Source: Branchiostoma floridae
Taxonomy: Eukaryota > Chordata > Leptocardii > Amphioxiformes > Branchiostomatidae
Direction: 5' to 3'
Length of the DNA stretch: 64,000 nucleotides
NCBI RefSeq assembly: GCF_000003815.2
Contig: NC_049985.1
Location: 13,831,185-13,895,184, forward strand
Under the pieces are notes generated by a model. It had not been told where the DNA came from, did no database searches, and saw nothing but the letters and a program-made list of their open reading frames with translations. Shown in pieces: positions 1-12,155 of the stretch. The stretch's first letter is position 1. Every line of letters starts with the position of its first letter. The position numbers and the translations under genes were made by a program.

Positions 1-741
1 CTATTTCCTGGCTTGTACAGACGGAGTGCAGGATAGCACCAGGTAGCTATGTAAGAAGCATTAGAAGTGTGTTTGTTTAGACAGTTGAGTATTCAGTCTG
101 CACACACACCTGCCTGGTTCTGGTCGTAACTGTTCATCTGTGCACCAGACCAGTGTTTCCCATGATGCCAATCAAAAGCCCTGGCTCTGATCTACATTTT
201 TGTGGTTTAACCTTGACATAGAGGTCAAAACCAGAAGGAGTGTAAAGACGGGAGAAGCTTTCTTGTTCCCCAACACTAGGCTGCAGCACCATGCCTAATA
301 TGGAAACCATAAGGGGCCTGCCACTTGGCCTGCAAGTAAGATTGTTGGGATACAAGTGTGGTGAACATGAATGTTGTGCCATCCAGCATGGTTCACAAAG
401 AGCAACAAATCTAACATAATAGAGAAAAAAATGATATTTTTAGTGACATTGTGACAGTCACCACACAACAGTCAGTCTTTTTGTGAAACAAACAAACTAG
501 ATTCCCCAGTGATTCAACAACCAGTAAATATAGGAAGCTAACTTCAAACTGTATCGGGAAAGTCATGCAGTAAAGACCTCTGACAGCAGGCCAAAGGCCA
601 AGCTATGTCTGCTATTCCTAACATCTTGCTACCGTCAAAATTCTCCAGAAGTAACAAGGAGGTGCTGAGAGGAGGCTGCATACTCTCCAAGCAGAGGTTT
701 GGCTCAGAATGTTAACGTGTTCTAGACATTTTTATGTTTTT
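1..741. repeat. Direct duplication, copy 1 (clipped by window start)
   Basis: Bases 1-741 recur at 4145-4885 (offset 4144), with no difference found by eye. Beyond 741 the copies are still related but clearly diverged up to about 840 (4980 in copy 2), ending in a shared GCTTGGAGAGAAG. The ends are not the TG...CA of an LTR, and the left limit lies outside the window. An 82-residue open frame on the minus strand (134-382) is carried in both copies and resembles nothing I know; I do not call it a gene. Confidence 0.9.
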
Positions 742-3140
742 GTGCTATTTATTTAGAAAACAGCATAAAATAGAAAGCCAGATAAAAATGCATAAACCAG
801 TTAAAAAACAGCCAGAGCTGGACCACTGCTTGGAGAGAAGTGTTATTACATTTGACTTTATTGACAATTCACTGTGTCAATTGTGTGGTTCTGGTTACTT
901 TAACATTGCATTACAACTCAGCACTCTCCACAGTTCTAGTAGTACTTAAACAAGTCTTATATTTTGTTTGCAGGATCAGAAGCAGTCTTCCTCCCAACCT
1001 GGCAAGACTCCTTGCAGATGAAAACAAGTTTCGACTGAACAATCATCCATCGTTATTGAACCACCAACAGGATGAGATTATGGACTTCTTCTGTGGAATC
1101 TTCTTTTCTTTTGCTCTGTGAGCAAGGAGTGGACTGTTTAGTTCCCTGTCTTTCCCTGCGTGAAAATATTGGACTAGATGGAAGATATAGAGCCAGGCCA
1201 GTAGTAGTCTAGCCCTCAGGAGGTATGTTATTTCCATGTTTATGTGTACAAGTCAGAATGTAGAAGCCTCTATCCTGTGGGACAAGAAATCTGTATAGTG
1301 GAGGGAGCTTGTGCTTTGACCTCTTGACATGTTAGCATACTTTAGCTGCCTTAGGAGAGCAGCAATGGAGTAAATATATATACATATATAGAGATAAACT
1401 TATATATATATAGCAAAGCTATGTAGATGACAGTGTGGTGTGGAAATACTCAGATTCTTTTTTGTTCGAATTCCAAACGGATGCTGTAAATGGTGCGTGG
1501 CATTCGGCTGATTCAGGTGCTGTTTAGTCCAGGCATACATCGCAATTAGGGTAATGATCTGCATTGCAAACCAAGGCAGAAGGTCACAGTACTTGCCATA
1601 TAAACATTCCAATTGGTTTCTCTGTTGACAGGGCCAACCTTGTTGTGCAAGTACATTTTTACCTCCACAAATACACAATCTACATTTGCAGGTGCTATTA
1701 CCTCATTGTGTAATTAAGTACAAAAGAACATGTTCCTTTTCTGAATTTTGCAGTCTGAGCATGTAAAGTTTGCAAACTCATGATGACCAGTGGAATGATC
1801 AGTTTAACAGAAGAACATTTATGCAGAATGACAGGTTCGTGTTCTCTGTGATAAGACGGATGTGCTAGCGTCATCCAAAAATACCTACAGCATTAGGGTT
1901 TGATCCTTGTAAAGACATCACAAGTCAGAACCACATGTAAGCCTCATCTAGTTGGATATCTTCCAAAGTTTTCTTTGGGAGGAGTTAAATTGTGGCAGGA
2001 AGGATGCCAAAATGCGGAAATGAATTTACAAGAACATACCCGAACATGGTATGTGGGTTGGGTTATCTGAGAAGAAGACCGGGATTTTGTTCGGGATGGT
2101 TGCATACTCTGCACATCATCCCTTGGTAACCGGATTCCGATCTGAAATTGGAGAATGACAGTAGTTCAGAGATGCATACATGTATGTACCAAGCCCCTCC
2201 CATTGAATGCTTTGACAAGATATATCACAATTTTTGTACCAACTTGTCATTACCTGTTATAGAAAAGACAAGGAATTTTTTAATCACCTGTAACAATCTT
2301 TCTGAAGAAGTTTCTCCTTCCTATAACACCTGCTTTCACTTATTTATAACACCTTGTAAAATGGCCACTTAAGTGCCCTGGAATTCTTCTGCAAGGCCCA
2401 CCACACAAATTCCTGCAAGAACAGCATCATGTAATAATCACCTTCTAAAATGTCTGGATACTTGCAAACTTTTCTGGTAAGGTATTAAACAATATAACAA
2501 TTATGTAAATCCTTCTTGTTCTTCTAGGACAAGAGACCATACCAGTACATTATCATATACACGTAATATTAACTTACCTACTATCAAGTGTCAAACAAAA
2601 AGTTGCCAACATAATAAGCATTCAGGTTTAATCAATTTTACATTAATAAGTACCATAGTAAAATATCCTTGTAGCCAACTAACTTTGATGCCCTCTATCA
2701 TCAAGTTTGCTTAGAGAATGGAAATACTAAATAAGTATAGCATTCAATTACATGTACTAATTATACAACAGAAGAGAGCACATTCCGTTTGTTTATTTTC
2801 AGTTTTGATACCTTTTGTTGCAGTTTCACGAAGGTTTATTGTGAGGTATTTAGATATATAATATAGCCCACAATGGTGGAGAATCTAACAGTGTGTAGAA
2901 ATGTGTTGAATGCTTTGTGAAGAGATTCTTATGAAAAGAAGTCTGAAGTTTGTTCTGTGCAAGAGAGAAATGGCTGTGTTCAAATTGTAAATAGAAATAT
3001 ATGATCTTATTGTTAATATTCTGGTTGGATAATTTTCTGGTTGCTGTATACAATACTTATTGCTATGTAATAAATCAAAGGCAATGTAAATGGCTTGCTC
3101 TGGTGTCATATTTTAATGTGTGTTCTTTTAAAAAAAAGGA
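742..3140. other. No recognisable gene
   Basis: AT-rich noncoding sequence. It holds a short TA-rich microsatellite near 1373-1412 and an isolated acceptor-like site at 971-973 followed by 49 open codons (see findings). Nothing else is supported. Confidence 0.5.
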
Positions 3141-3142
3141 TA

Positions 3143-3285
3143 CAGTCAAATTTATCTAAAATGACCATTCAAGGGGCTTGAGAAAATACTCGTAGTAGAC
3201 TAGTGGCCATTTACAAAAGCATGGTTCAATGAGAAAAATTACGCAAGGAACCACCAATATGTGGCCACTGATATAGATTTGACTG
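3143..3285. mobile_element. Tc1/mariner-type MITE (CAGTCAAA tips)
   Basis: A 143-bp element with terminal inverted repeats starting CAGTCAAATTTATCT on the left and ending ATAGATTTGACTG on the right. It is flanked by TA dinucleotides at 3141-3142 and 3286-3287, as expected for Tc1/mariner target duplications. It has no coding capacity. A relative with the same tips lies at 46056-46214. Confidence 0.7.
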
Positions 3286-3310
3286 TATTCTATAACATAA
3301 GTAAAATGGA

Positions 3311-3515
3311 GCATATCTGGAGACTAAATTGTCAGTCCTGTAGGCTGTTACAATACACTTCCCTCACTATACAATTAGCCTGGATACCAGACCCCAGCCT
3401 GATATCAAAAATATCTGTAGATATTTTTAAAATCAGGCTGAGGTCTGGTATCCAGGCTAATCGTATAATGAGGGAAGTGCATTGCAACAACCTGCAATTT
3501 AGTCTCCTGCATATG
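3311..3515. mobile_element. Long hairpin MITE (GCCTGGATACCAGAC family)
   Basis: A nearly perfect palindrome centred near 3415. The arms run from ACTTCCCTCACTATACAA at about 3358 to TCGTATAATGAGGGAAGT ending at 3479, and each contains GCCTGGATACCAGAC or its complement. A weaker outer inverted repeat extends to 3311 and 3515. The two open frames that cross it on opposite strands are mirror images caused by the palindrome, not genes. Confidence 0.75.
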
Positions 3516-4144
3516 AAGGAAAGTTTACCAAATCCTGCATTGCTGAAGAGGTGTATTGAGTATACAGCTGCCTTTCCAGTCAGACTTACAGGTGTATTCA
3601 TCGGAGATCAAAGGGTGTATAGAGCATGACATGATGGCCCATTGGGGTCAAACCATGTCTGTGAAAACTAGTGAGACATGAGAATAGCTTTCTGCTAAAT
3701 TGGGGTATTACTGATAGGCCAGTCTTGATGAGTGGCTGTAAAATAAAATCAAGAGTCAATTGAATGTTTTTGACATGTATTTGAAAATGCAGTCATGAAA
3801 TGGTGACAGTACATTCTGATGACACCCACTGATGAGACACACCAAATCTTTTAAATCTTTCCTGTTGTCAGTTTGGGTTCCATCCAGATACATCCGGCAG
3901 TCAAGCTTTCCTGAGCTCTGGGTGTAACATGCTTGTTTTCCAGGTGTAATCCTAGGGACAAAGACCCAACTATCCTGTGCAGCACAGTGTAAAATCAGTT
4001 TGGACAAGGCTGCCTGGATAAAATACATGTGGTATGGGAAACCCTAAACTGGTCATGCAACTTTCAGTAGAATCAGAAAGCTCACCCAATGGAAAGAAGG
4101 CAGCTATATAAACCAGAGAGTGTGTCAGTCAACTGTTGAAGACA

Positions 4145-4885
4145 CTATTTCCTGGCTTGTACAGACGGAGTGCAGGATAGCACCAGGTAGCTATGTAAGA
4201 AGCATTAGAAGTGTGTTTGTTTAGACAGTTGAGTATTCAGTCTGCACACACACCTGCCTGGTTCTGGTCGTAACTGTTCATCTGTGCACCAGACCAGTGT
4301 TTCCCATGATGCCAATCAAAAGCCCTGGCTCTGATCTACATTTTTGTGGTTTAACCTTGACATAGAGGTCAAAACCAGAAGGAGTGTAAAGACGGGAGAA
4401 GCTTTCTTGTTCCCCAACACTAGGCTGCAGCACCATGCCTAATATGGAAACCATAAGGGGCCTGCCACTTGGCCTGCAAGTAAGATTGTTGGGATACAAG
4501 TGTGGTGAACATGAATGTTGTGCCATCCAGCATGGTTCACAAAGAGCAACAAATCTAACATAATAGAGAAAAAAATGATATTTTTAGTGACATTGTGACA
4601 GTCACCACACAACAGTCAGTCTTTTTGTGAAACAAACAAACTAGATTCCCCAGTGATTCAACAACCAGTAAATATAGGAAGCTAACTTCAAACTGTATCG
4701 GGAAAGTCATGCAGTAAAGACCTCTGACAGCAGGCCAAAGGCCAAGCTATGTCTGCTATTCCTAACATCTTGCTACCGTCAAAATTCTCCAGAAGTAACA
4801 AGGAGGTGCTGAGAGGAGGCTGCATACTCTCCAAGCAGAGGTTTGGCTCAGAATGTTAACGTGTTCTAGACATTTTTATGTTTTT
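4145..4885. repeat. Direct duplication, copy 2
   Basis: This is the second copy of bases 1-741. It begins at CTATTTCCTGGCTTGTAC after GAAGACA, and the identity ends at the G/C difference at 742 and 4886. The spacing suggests a tandem duplication of about 4.1 kb in which only one block stayed identical, or an assembly of both haplotypes. Confidence 0.9.
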
Positions 4886-4985
4886 CTGCCGAACATAAAG
4901 AAAAAGAGACCCAATAGAAATACTTAAAGTTAAAACATGTCAAAAAAACAGACAAAGCTGAACCTCTGCTTGGAGAGAAGGAGTT

Positions 4986-7900
4986 GCCATCTTCCAGACT
5001 CCCTAACCTAATGGTATTTCACAAAGCTGCCTCTGCTCTGCCAGAACTCTAACCAAACTTTCCCCTTGTGTGCTGATGGCGAGATAGCTGGATTTGTGCA
5101 GATGTGGCCGACATTTCCAGTGTGGCCAAAGTGTAGTAAGATGGAGATCCCAGAGGTGCGGAATGTTTGTTCCCTGCCAGTACAATAAACAAATCTTGTG
5201 TCCAGCACTGTTACATTCTAGACATTCCCCCTTCTGACATCTAATTAAGTGAAGCCATCTGCTGCAGGGAACCTTCTTTACAAATGTTTGGACATCAAAG
5301 GGGCAAAATTCTTCCAGGAGGAAGACAGATGGATTAGTTGAGTGAAGGTGTCTGTAAAACTTTACGAGACCTTGAGATTTTAGTGGTAGGTGTGGCAGTG
5401 CAGATTATAGCAAAAACTACAGACACATTGCCCCATTATACAATGTCTTTTCACTGGATAGGTAATAGTAGAAGTATGGGTCACAAGAGATATAAATCAA
5501 TCTACTATTCAATGCCACCGGAAGCTTCCAGATTGCCCTATATTGTAACATTCTTATATATCCACTGAAGCTTCAGAAAGAAGAGCCTTCCCCTGATAAA
5601 AATCTCTTGTTGAAAATCTCTTGCTATCCACACCATTCACCTGTCTGTCCAGCTTTGGTCAGGAGCTATACCTGCTCACTAAAGCGGCTTTCAGGGAAAG
5701 TCTTTGCACCTGGATTATCACACCTTTGTGGACCTGCAGATAAAGGTCTGCCACACATTCTATCCCATTATGCCCCATTTTGAAAGTCTGCCGGCGGGAT
5801 CTCCCTTTTGAAGGCACCGACATTGAGCAAATAAGAGGCACAAGCTCAGACAGTGGATTGACCATCCCGAATTTGTACGCCCTATGAGAAATACGAAAGG
5901 CGATTGGAACGACCCGGTTTCTGACCTCATTTTGTACTAGCCACCACTTTTCCCACCCTAGCTTTACTAACCACTTAATTGTTGAAACACCACTATCTTT
6001 TACACAGTTTACCAAAGGAATTCCTAAGTATTCTACTCAAATAAAGGTGCTTCCTGTTTTTCGCCTCCTTAATACATGGACTGTATAGTGAAGAGCAGGA
6101 TGAGGTTTCCAGCCACAGGAAGTGCCAGTAGAGGAGAAAGGGGTTTGCTGGAGCCAAGCTTGCACTCAAAACACACTGGTGTCTTTGTACAAGTACAATA
6201 TCCAGGTCAAAAAAACTTCTAGTATCCTACCTAACCAGAAACCATCAAACCTTTCCAATGCCAGATATGACATTTCGGAAGAATGGTATCAGTATCATAT
6301 TGGCATGTCAATCATTGCCCCAGGCAATCAATGTAGAAAGAGATGAATTCTTTTTCACACTTTATTGACCAATGAGACTCATGTGGCTGAAAACACAGGA
6401 AAGAATGACAGACATGTAAAGTAACAAATAATTCACAAGATTTGGAATTGGAAACTGAACAAGACAAGACAAACATGGGATATCCTTTTACCAGGTGTTA
6501 TATAAAACTGGTAGCACAAGGGCTCATTACTAAACGTAACTGAACCTTTTTTGGTTGTGAATCTTTGATCAGACAAAAATCTATTGAACACAATTTCTGT
6601 GGCTGTGAGAACATGCAACAAGATAAAGCCAACTTCTCACAACATTTAGTTAGTCATAATCTTAAGGTATACGGTGATTACTCAACACAAACATAAGATA
6701 CGCTTGGAGTGGCTTCAGCTATGCTTTATAGAATTAACTCCATAGCGGAAAACCAGGCACTTGCTCTGTTATCTGTGTCTTTGTCCTGTGGGACAGACCC
6801 GTCTTAGTCCTTTTAGGAGTATGTGGGTTTGCTCCTCTTTGTCGAGCAATTAACAGCTGAATTTGGACAGCACACAAACTATTTGTCTGGCCCTGTGTGT
6901 CAGGATTTTATATTGATGATGTTTCAGCCTGATAGATTTACTTTAGAGGGTCTCTACAAACATGGAATGGTCTGACCTACGACCTGGTCTTTGAAACCTG
7001 GTGAACAAACACACCTGGCGATGAATAAGTTGTTAGAAAGTATGACAGCACTTTGCAACCAAACCTTCAACGTCGCTAATGTTGTCGTTCAAGCAGAAAG
7101 CTGGGGAAAAATGACACCCACTCCTCTCAGCACAAGACAGAAATTCTACCAAATGTCACGTGATGCAGCATGGCCCATTCGTGCGTGGAAATGTCCCGTC
7201 AGCAGGGATGATACACCTGTAGCAGATTGATATAGTGGCATAGCGGAAGGGCGGGGAAAGGGCACACCTCCAACAGACAAACAAGAGGTATTTTCACAGG
7301 GAGGGGTGTCATCAAAAGAATGTTGCCACACCAATCATTTGCTTTCCCATCGTTACAACCACTAGGTACCATTTGGCGCACATAATCCTCACCCTTCTGC
7401 GTCACTTCAAGTATTTGCCAGTACTTTGTGTTACAATCCTATTGTGCCTGTAACAACAGATTTATTTTGTAAATCTCAGTGGCCCCTCCTCGTTTGAGCG
7501 CTTTGTTGGCACACATGGGCCACCAACAATCGCAGCAGTACCCTGTTGATTCAGAGGTGAATCACTTCCACCCAAGGCACGTGTTTCAGCTATTTTGCCG
7601 GAAGCGAGGTTCCCCTGGAGCCAACAATGAGAAGAATTTGACATAATTACCTCCCCATCTGGGTCAGTGCCAAGTGTCTACAGGTCAAAAACAAGATACA
7701 TAATCAAAGTTTTGAAGGCTGGCGGAGCATTGTTCAGCTGCTTGTGGCGGCTGAAGTGGAGTTAAAGCAATGGTAGGGTTCCCACCTCTAATTGTTGTCT
7801 CACTGTTTACAGATTAAACTTGGAATAGAGAGGGGAGGAGTGACAGGGATTATCTGTCCTTGAGGTGTTCTGTTTTGGCAGGTAACAACAACATGCCAGA

Positions 7901-9578
7901 TATTTGATTCCATGCAAAATCTTTTGTACCTTTTGAACTTTCTTCAGCGAAATAACGACTTCTTACAATTGAATCATTCCCTTCTCCAATAAGATTCAAT
8001 CGCAGAAAAATATAACTACCAACCAAAAGAGAGTTGAGAACAGGGGATGTCAATTTTTTTTTCACTTTCCCACTGTAAATACAGTATTGCATTAAAAAAG
8101 ATCATGACAAAGTGTGTTTGTGTTTAGTGTGTGATTTATTGCGTACTATCCTTTATGAGACAAGATTGTTGAACATCACATCTTATGGATGTGAAATTCA
8201 ACTAGGTGGCCAATCAGTGTTGGCCTGGTGCTTTTGGTAAAAACAGGTAAAAGCATATAGGATACATACATTGTAGTGTATACTCCAGTGATACCAAGGA
8301 CGTTATAACGTCCATGGTGATACCAATAGCGGGGACATCCCTCCACCCCAAAATTTTAGAGGCATACACTGTATCAGATTTCAAGTTGGTATCTAAATTA
8401 TGATTCTTACTGCCAGGTTGTACTGACCGGCTGTGAGACAGGTGTGCAGTATGGAAGACTTCCAGTGCTATTGAGCCCAAGCAGCTGCTAGCAAGTGTAC
8501 ATTTGAAAAAGTCAAACAGACTTCACAGTTATGCTGATAACTCCCCTGAACTTCGGAAATTGTTGCCTCTGGCACTATCACCTGGTACTGAACTTGATCC
8601 ATGTACATGTAACTAAATCACAATGAAAAAGATGGTTTCAAGCGACTGACTGAAGAAAAAAAATGTGGCAGGAACTCTCTTTTGCTGTATTACATGCGCC
8701 TGTCAAAAACAGTGATCAGTTACTTCAGGTGTATGATATCCACAAGAAAATCTAGGCGGGAGCAAATCTTTGACGATCCTTCCGGTCCTCCATTATTCCA
8801 GCACACTTGTCTACTTGACAATCACCTGCCGGGTGGGCGCCACCTCTGGGTCATACCTGGGCTTTCCGGAGGGCGCTGGAGACAAAACACGCTGCCCCGT
8901 CACTCACTCATGTTCCACCCCACAATGCAGCACACTTTTGTTTGTTTTCATGTTTATTTACACTGTACTGAGGGTTCTGTTACCTTTCCTAATTGGTGGT
9001 TATTGACACTTGGAAACTCCACACCACAACTTACCTGAACAAGGACTGTTGGCCTCTTGGGCAGACATTTGAAAGATTAGAACATAACCATTTGGGTAAG
9101 AAAGACAAAGAGTCACTAGGACAGTACCAAAGAAAATGACGTGTGATACTGATACAGGATACCTACCGACACGTGGTTGGCTATGATACCATTAGAAGCA
9201 TTGCTTCTCTACTTTCCGGTGTCTACTAACAACATGAACACTTCCTTACCAAAGATACATGATATCCTCCTAGAATCAAGAAAAGGAAAAGTGTTTGATG
9301 TCATCAACACAGGAAATGCCATGGGAAACCATGTGTAGTACTCGGAACTGTCAAAATAGGAACAAAAAAAAGAATCAAACATCAGTACAACTGTTTTGAT
9401 GCAGGTCACTGAGAGTAAGTGGAGTTCAAAGTCAGGTGCGGAAGTTAATGTATTGTGTCTTCGCAAATGATTCGTAAAACTTGTTTAAGCGTAATTCCTT
9501 TTGAAGACTTTTGTCTAAGATATTTGTGCTCAGACTATAAAAGGTGAAAATTTGCGTCTAACTTAAGAGTATTTCACA
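4986..9578. other. No recognisable gene
   Basis: No open frame here has a recognisable domain or convincing exon borders. The only structure I noticed is a perfect 16-bp palindrome, GGACGTTATAACGTCC, at 8298-8313. The 118-residue minus-strand frame at 5659-6015 is tryptophan-rich and unrecognised; I treat it as chance. Confidence 0.45.
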
Positions 9579-10664
9579 TTAACCCTCTCAACACGTCATA
9601 AAATTTTTTCCTGTATACCATATACGACATATAATTTCAGTCTATACAGGTGTCAATTAGTACTTTTTGTGTATTATTATTAGAGCTGTTATGTAAGGAG
9701 TAGACTAGGAAAACTATATATTGCTGGAAAGCTCACAGAATGGCCTTTCCAAAACAAGCAAAATAAATATCATACCATCAATCTGAGGACAGCAATCGTC
9801 ATGGAAACCACTCAAAAACACATTTGCAACACTCCCAAAAAAAGCTTCACAAAAGAAAACATTTGGCTAGGGACTGACTTTTTTGTGTCATTTATCATAA
9901 AACTATGTAGAAATACTCAATTATACATACACAATGCTGGTATGCTGTTAGAATGACCAAAAACTAAAAATCAAAGCATGATTTCAAATAAGTTCAGTGT
10001 TGATAAACAAATGTTCACCCCAATAAACAGTTGTGCCCCCCTCCCCACACCTGTAGTTGTACTGTTGAAATAATGAATATGCCTTGTGCTAAATGGCAAA
10101 TTATTTTTCTGGATGTTCTCCACATATCAGGGAGTCAAATAAATCCTATTACTTATGACTTGGGTAGAGAAACAGGTATCAGAGTATCTAAAATGTCAAT
10201 TGAGACCAGTGACCTTTCTGACCAGACCTGGTCCTCCTCATGCCCAAGAAAAACAACAAGGAAGCATGCATGTAGAACTCATTAGACACGGTGATATCAG
10301 CTCATTTGATCTCCACAAAAACAGCTGGATGTTTGCCTTGCTGTCCCTCAAGGATTTCCCTGTCATCACTCCTGTAAGCCACCAACAAAATTATCCACCA
10401 AATTGTCTCCATTTCTGATAAATTTACTAAATAAACCTGTAGAAAACTGAAGCCAAAACACACGCTGGAGGCCTCAGAAACAGGGCTCAAATGCTACATC
10501 CCTTCTGGTTGGTCAAAGATACAAGCATCCTGATTGGCAGACTCTGCCAAATTTCCCATTTCACAGTAGTCAGTTTGAATTTCCCGCCGGAATTAAACCT
10601 GAAGCCAGATCGTGGCTTCCTGTGGGAAAGCCACGATAGTGGCTTCTCGTGCTGAGAGGGTTAA
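9579..10664. mobile_element. Non-autonomous piggyBac-like element with TTAA target site
   Basis: TTAA at 9579-9582 and 10661-10664 flanks inverted tips, CCCTCTCAACACG on the left and CGTGCTGAGAGGG on the right (one difference). TTAA duplication and CCC-starting tips are the hallmark of piggyBac elements. The right end carries a subterminal hairpin around 10609-10648 built from GAAGCCAGATCGTGGCTTC and its relatives. No transposase is visible; the 141-residue minus-strand frame at 10570-10995 runs out of the element and is not a known protein. Length between the TTAA sites is 1078 bp. Confidence 0.75.
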
Positions 10665-11938
10665 GATCACAGCAATGGCTGAAAATCAGGTAAGCTGGGG
10701 TACAGGAATTGGGGTTAACCTCCGGCGTGTGAGAACTGCACCAAGGAAGTCCCCCAACTGGAAGTGAGGGCGCCTGCGCAGGACCGTGTCGATTGACACA
10801 CCGGTAGTGCGCATGGGTTCTCACTACCCACATTACATTCATAGGAATTTCAATTGTGTCATGACTGATGCTGCAGTGTAGCACTGAATGTTGGAATGGA
10901 TCAAGTAGGTTTGTTTGGTTGGGCTCCGAAGCCTGATTAATTTCAGCTGGTATGGTACTCCGGTATGATCCTGTGTTCAATGAGAAATGCCTCACCAGAA
11001 GACAGGAGATAAGATAAATATTTCAACAACTGGATCATCCTCAGTGACCTAAAAATGCCACGAAACATTTCCGGACCAACCCGAGAGGAAATTTTGATGC
11101 ACAACAAATGTCTCTCCATTATCATATGATGCTAGAATTATTCCCTTTCCTGTAATGTTGTGGTTGTGAAAAAAACATTGACCATTAAAGTAACTGTTGT
11201 TAAAAATCATTAAAATTTGATAATTGTAACATGTAATCTTGACGTACAACTGCACTACTACACTACGAAAGGGACTGCTGTAACAGAGTCAAGGGGCCAG
11301 GAGGCCTTGCCTTGTAAACCACTCCTTTCCACCAAGGACTTTATATCCTGTTTCCACCAATCTAGAACAGCAATACCAATCCCTGTTTCACTATAGAGCT
11401 AACAGAGAAAAATGTCAGCACAAATGTGCTTGAGACCAGCAGGCTAGCTTTGCCTTTTTGTCATACTTTATCAGTGACACAGACCATCACAGGGCGAGCT
11501 GATAAAACCAACACTGACCACCTACTGATTCTGAAATCTAAAAACACGAGAGGTTGATGGAGGGGTGTCAGTTGTGCCCACCACAAATTGGCCAGTCTGT
11601 TTGAATGCTATTAGTTATGGTGCTATAATGTGTTCAGCTAATGAAGTATTGATGGCTTCCCAGGGTGTAGGACACTGATAACTTCTGCAGGTTCAGTGAA
11701 GAAGGGATGGGTGACTGCAAATCTAACACTTCCACACATGTTCTGAATCAGGACTGTCAAACATAACTCCTCACCGAAACACCCACTGGTCATCTGTCAT
11801 AAATTATTACCACAAGCTCCAGCAAGATTTCAACCTGTTAAAAACTTTCAAGGTCATTTTGATTTTTTATTCCTTTTTCTCTCAACGTAACCTGGTGCCA
11901 TCAGCGGCATACTGGTTAGCACACACAGTGGCTCATCT
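10665..11938. other. No recognisable gene
   Basis: I see no exon, repeat family or RNA gene here that I can support. Confidence 0.4.
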
Positions 11939-12152
11939 GAGTAGCCTGGGTACCATCCTCCATAGCAACTGCTGGGTCAATCTTTTCGCTTGCTAACCAC
12001 CATGGTTAGCAAGCAAGGGAAAGAATTGACCAAGCAGTTACAATGGAGGATGGTACCCAGGCTACATGTATAATCTCTGGTCCTGGTGTCAAATCCGTAG
12101 CAGGTGCTGATGCTGATAGCCGCAAATAGGATGGTACCTAGGCTAGCTACTC
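11939..12152. mobile_element. Hairpin MITE (TAGCCTGGGTACC tips)
   Basis: GTAGCCTGGGTACCATCCTC at 11941 is complemented by GAGGATGGTACCCAGGCTAC ending at about 12064. The inner arms also pair (GGTCAATCTTTTCGCTTGCT against AGCAAGCAAGGGAAAGAA...), with the centre near 12002. A second complementary tip, GGATGGTACCTAGGCTA, lies at about 12129-12145 and suggests a nested or larger element. It is related to the other GCCTGGnTACC hairpins in this window. Confidence 0.65.
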
Positions 12153-12155
12153 CAT

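Noticed and set aside
134-382. 82-residue minus-strand frame present in both duplication copies
   Set aside because: It is identical only because the DNA block is duplicated; no domain, no splice context and no divergence to show coding constraint.
3261-3629. Open frames of 122 and 89 residues on opposite strands
   Set aside because: Both are produced by the long palindrome of a MITE, so their proteins mirror each other.
1-4985. The 741-bp direct repeats as LTRs of a retrotransposon
   Set aside because: They lack TG...CA ends, primer-binding and polypurine tracts, and the 3.4 kb between them has no gag-pol frames; homology also continues past the block.
10570-10995. 141-residue minus-strand frame
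   Set aside because: It crosses the right end of the piggyBac-like element, is low in recognisable structure and shows no transposase motif.
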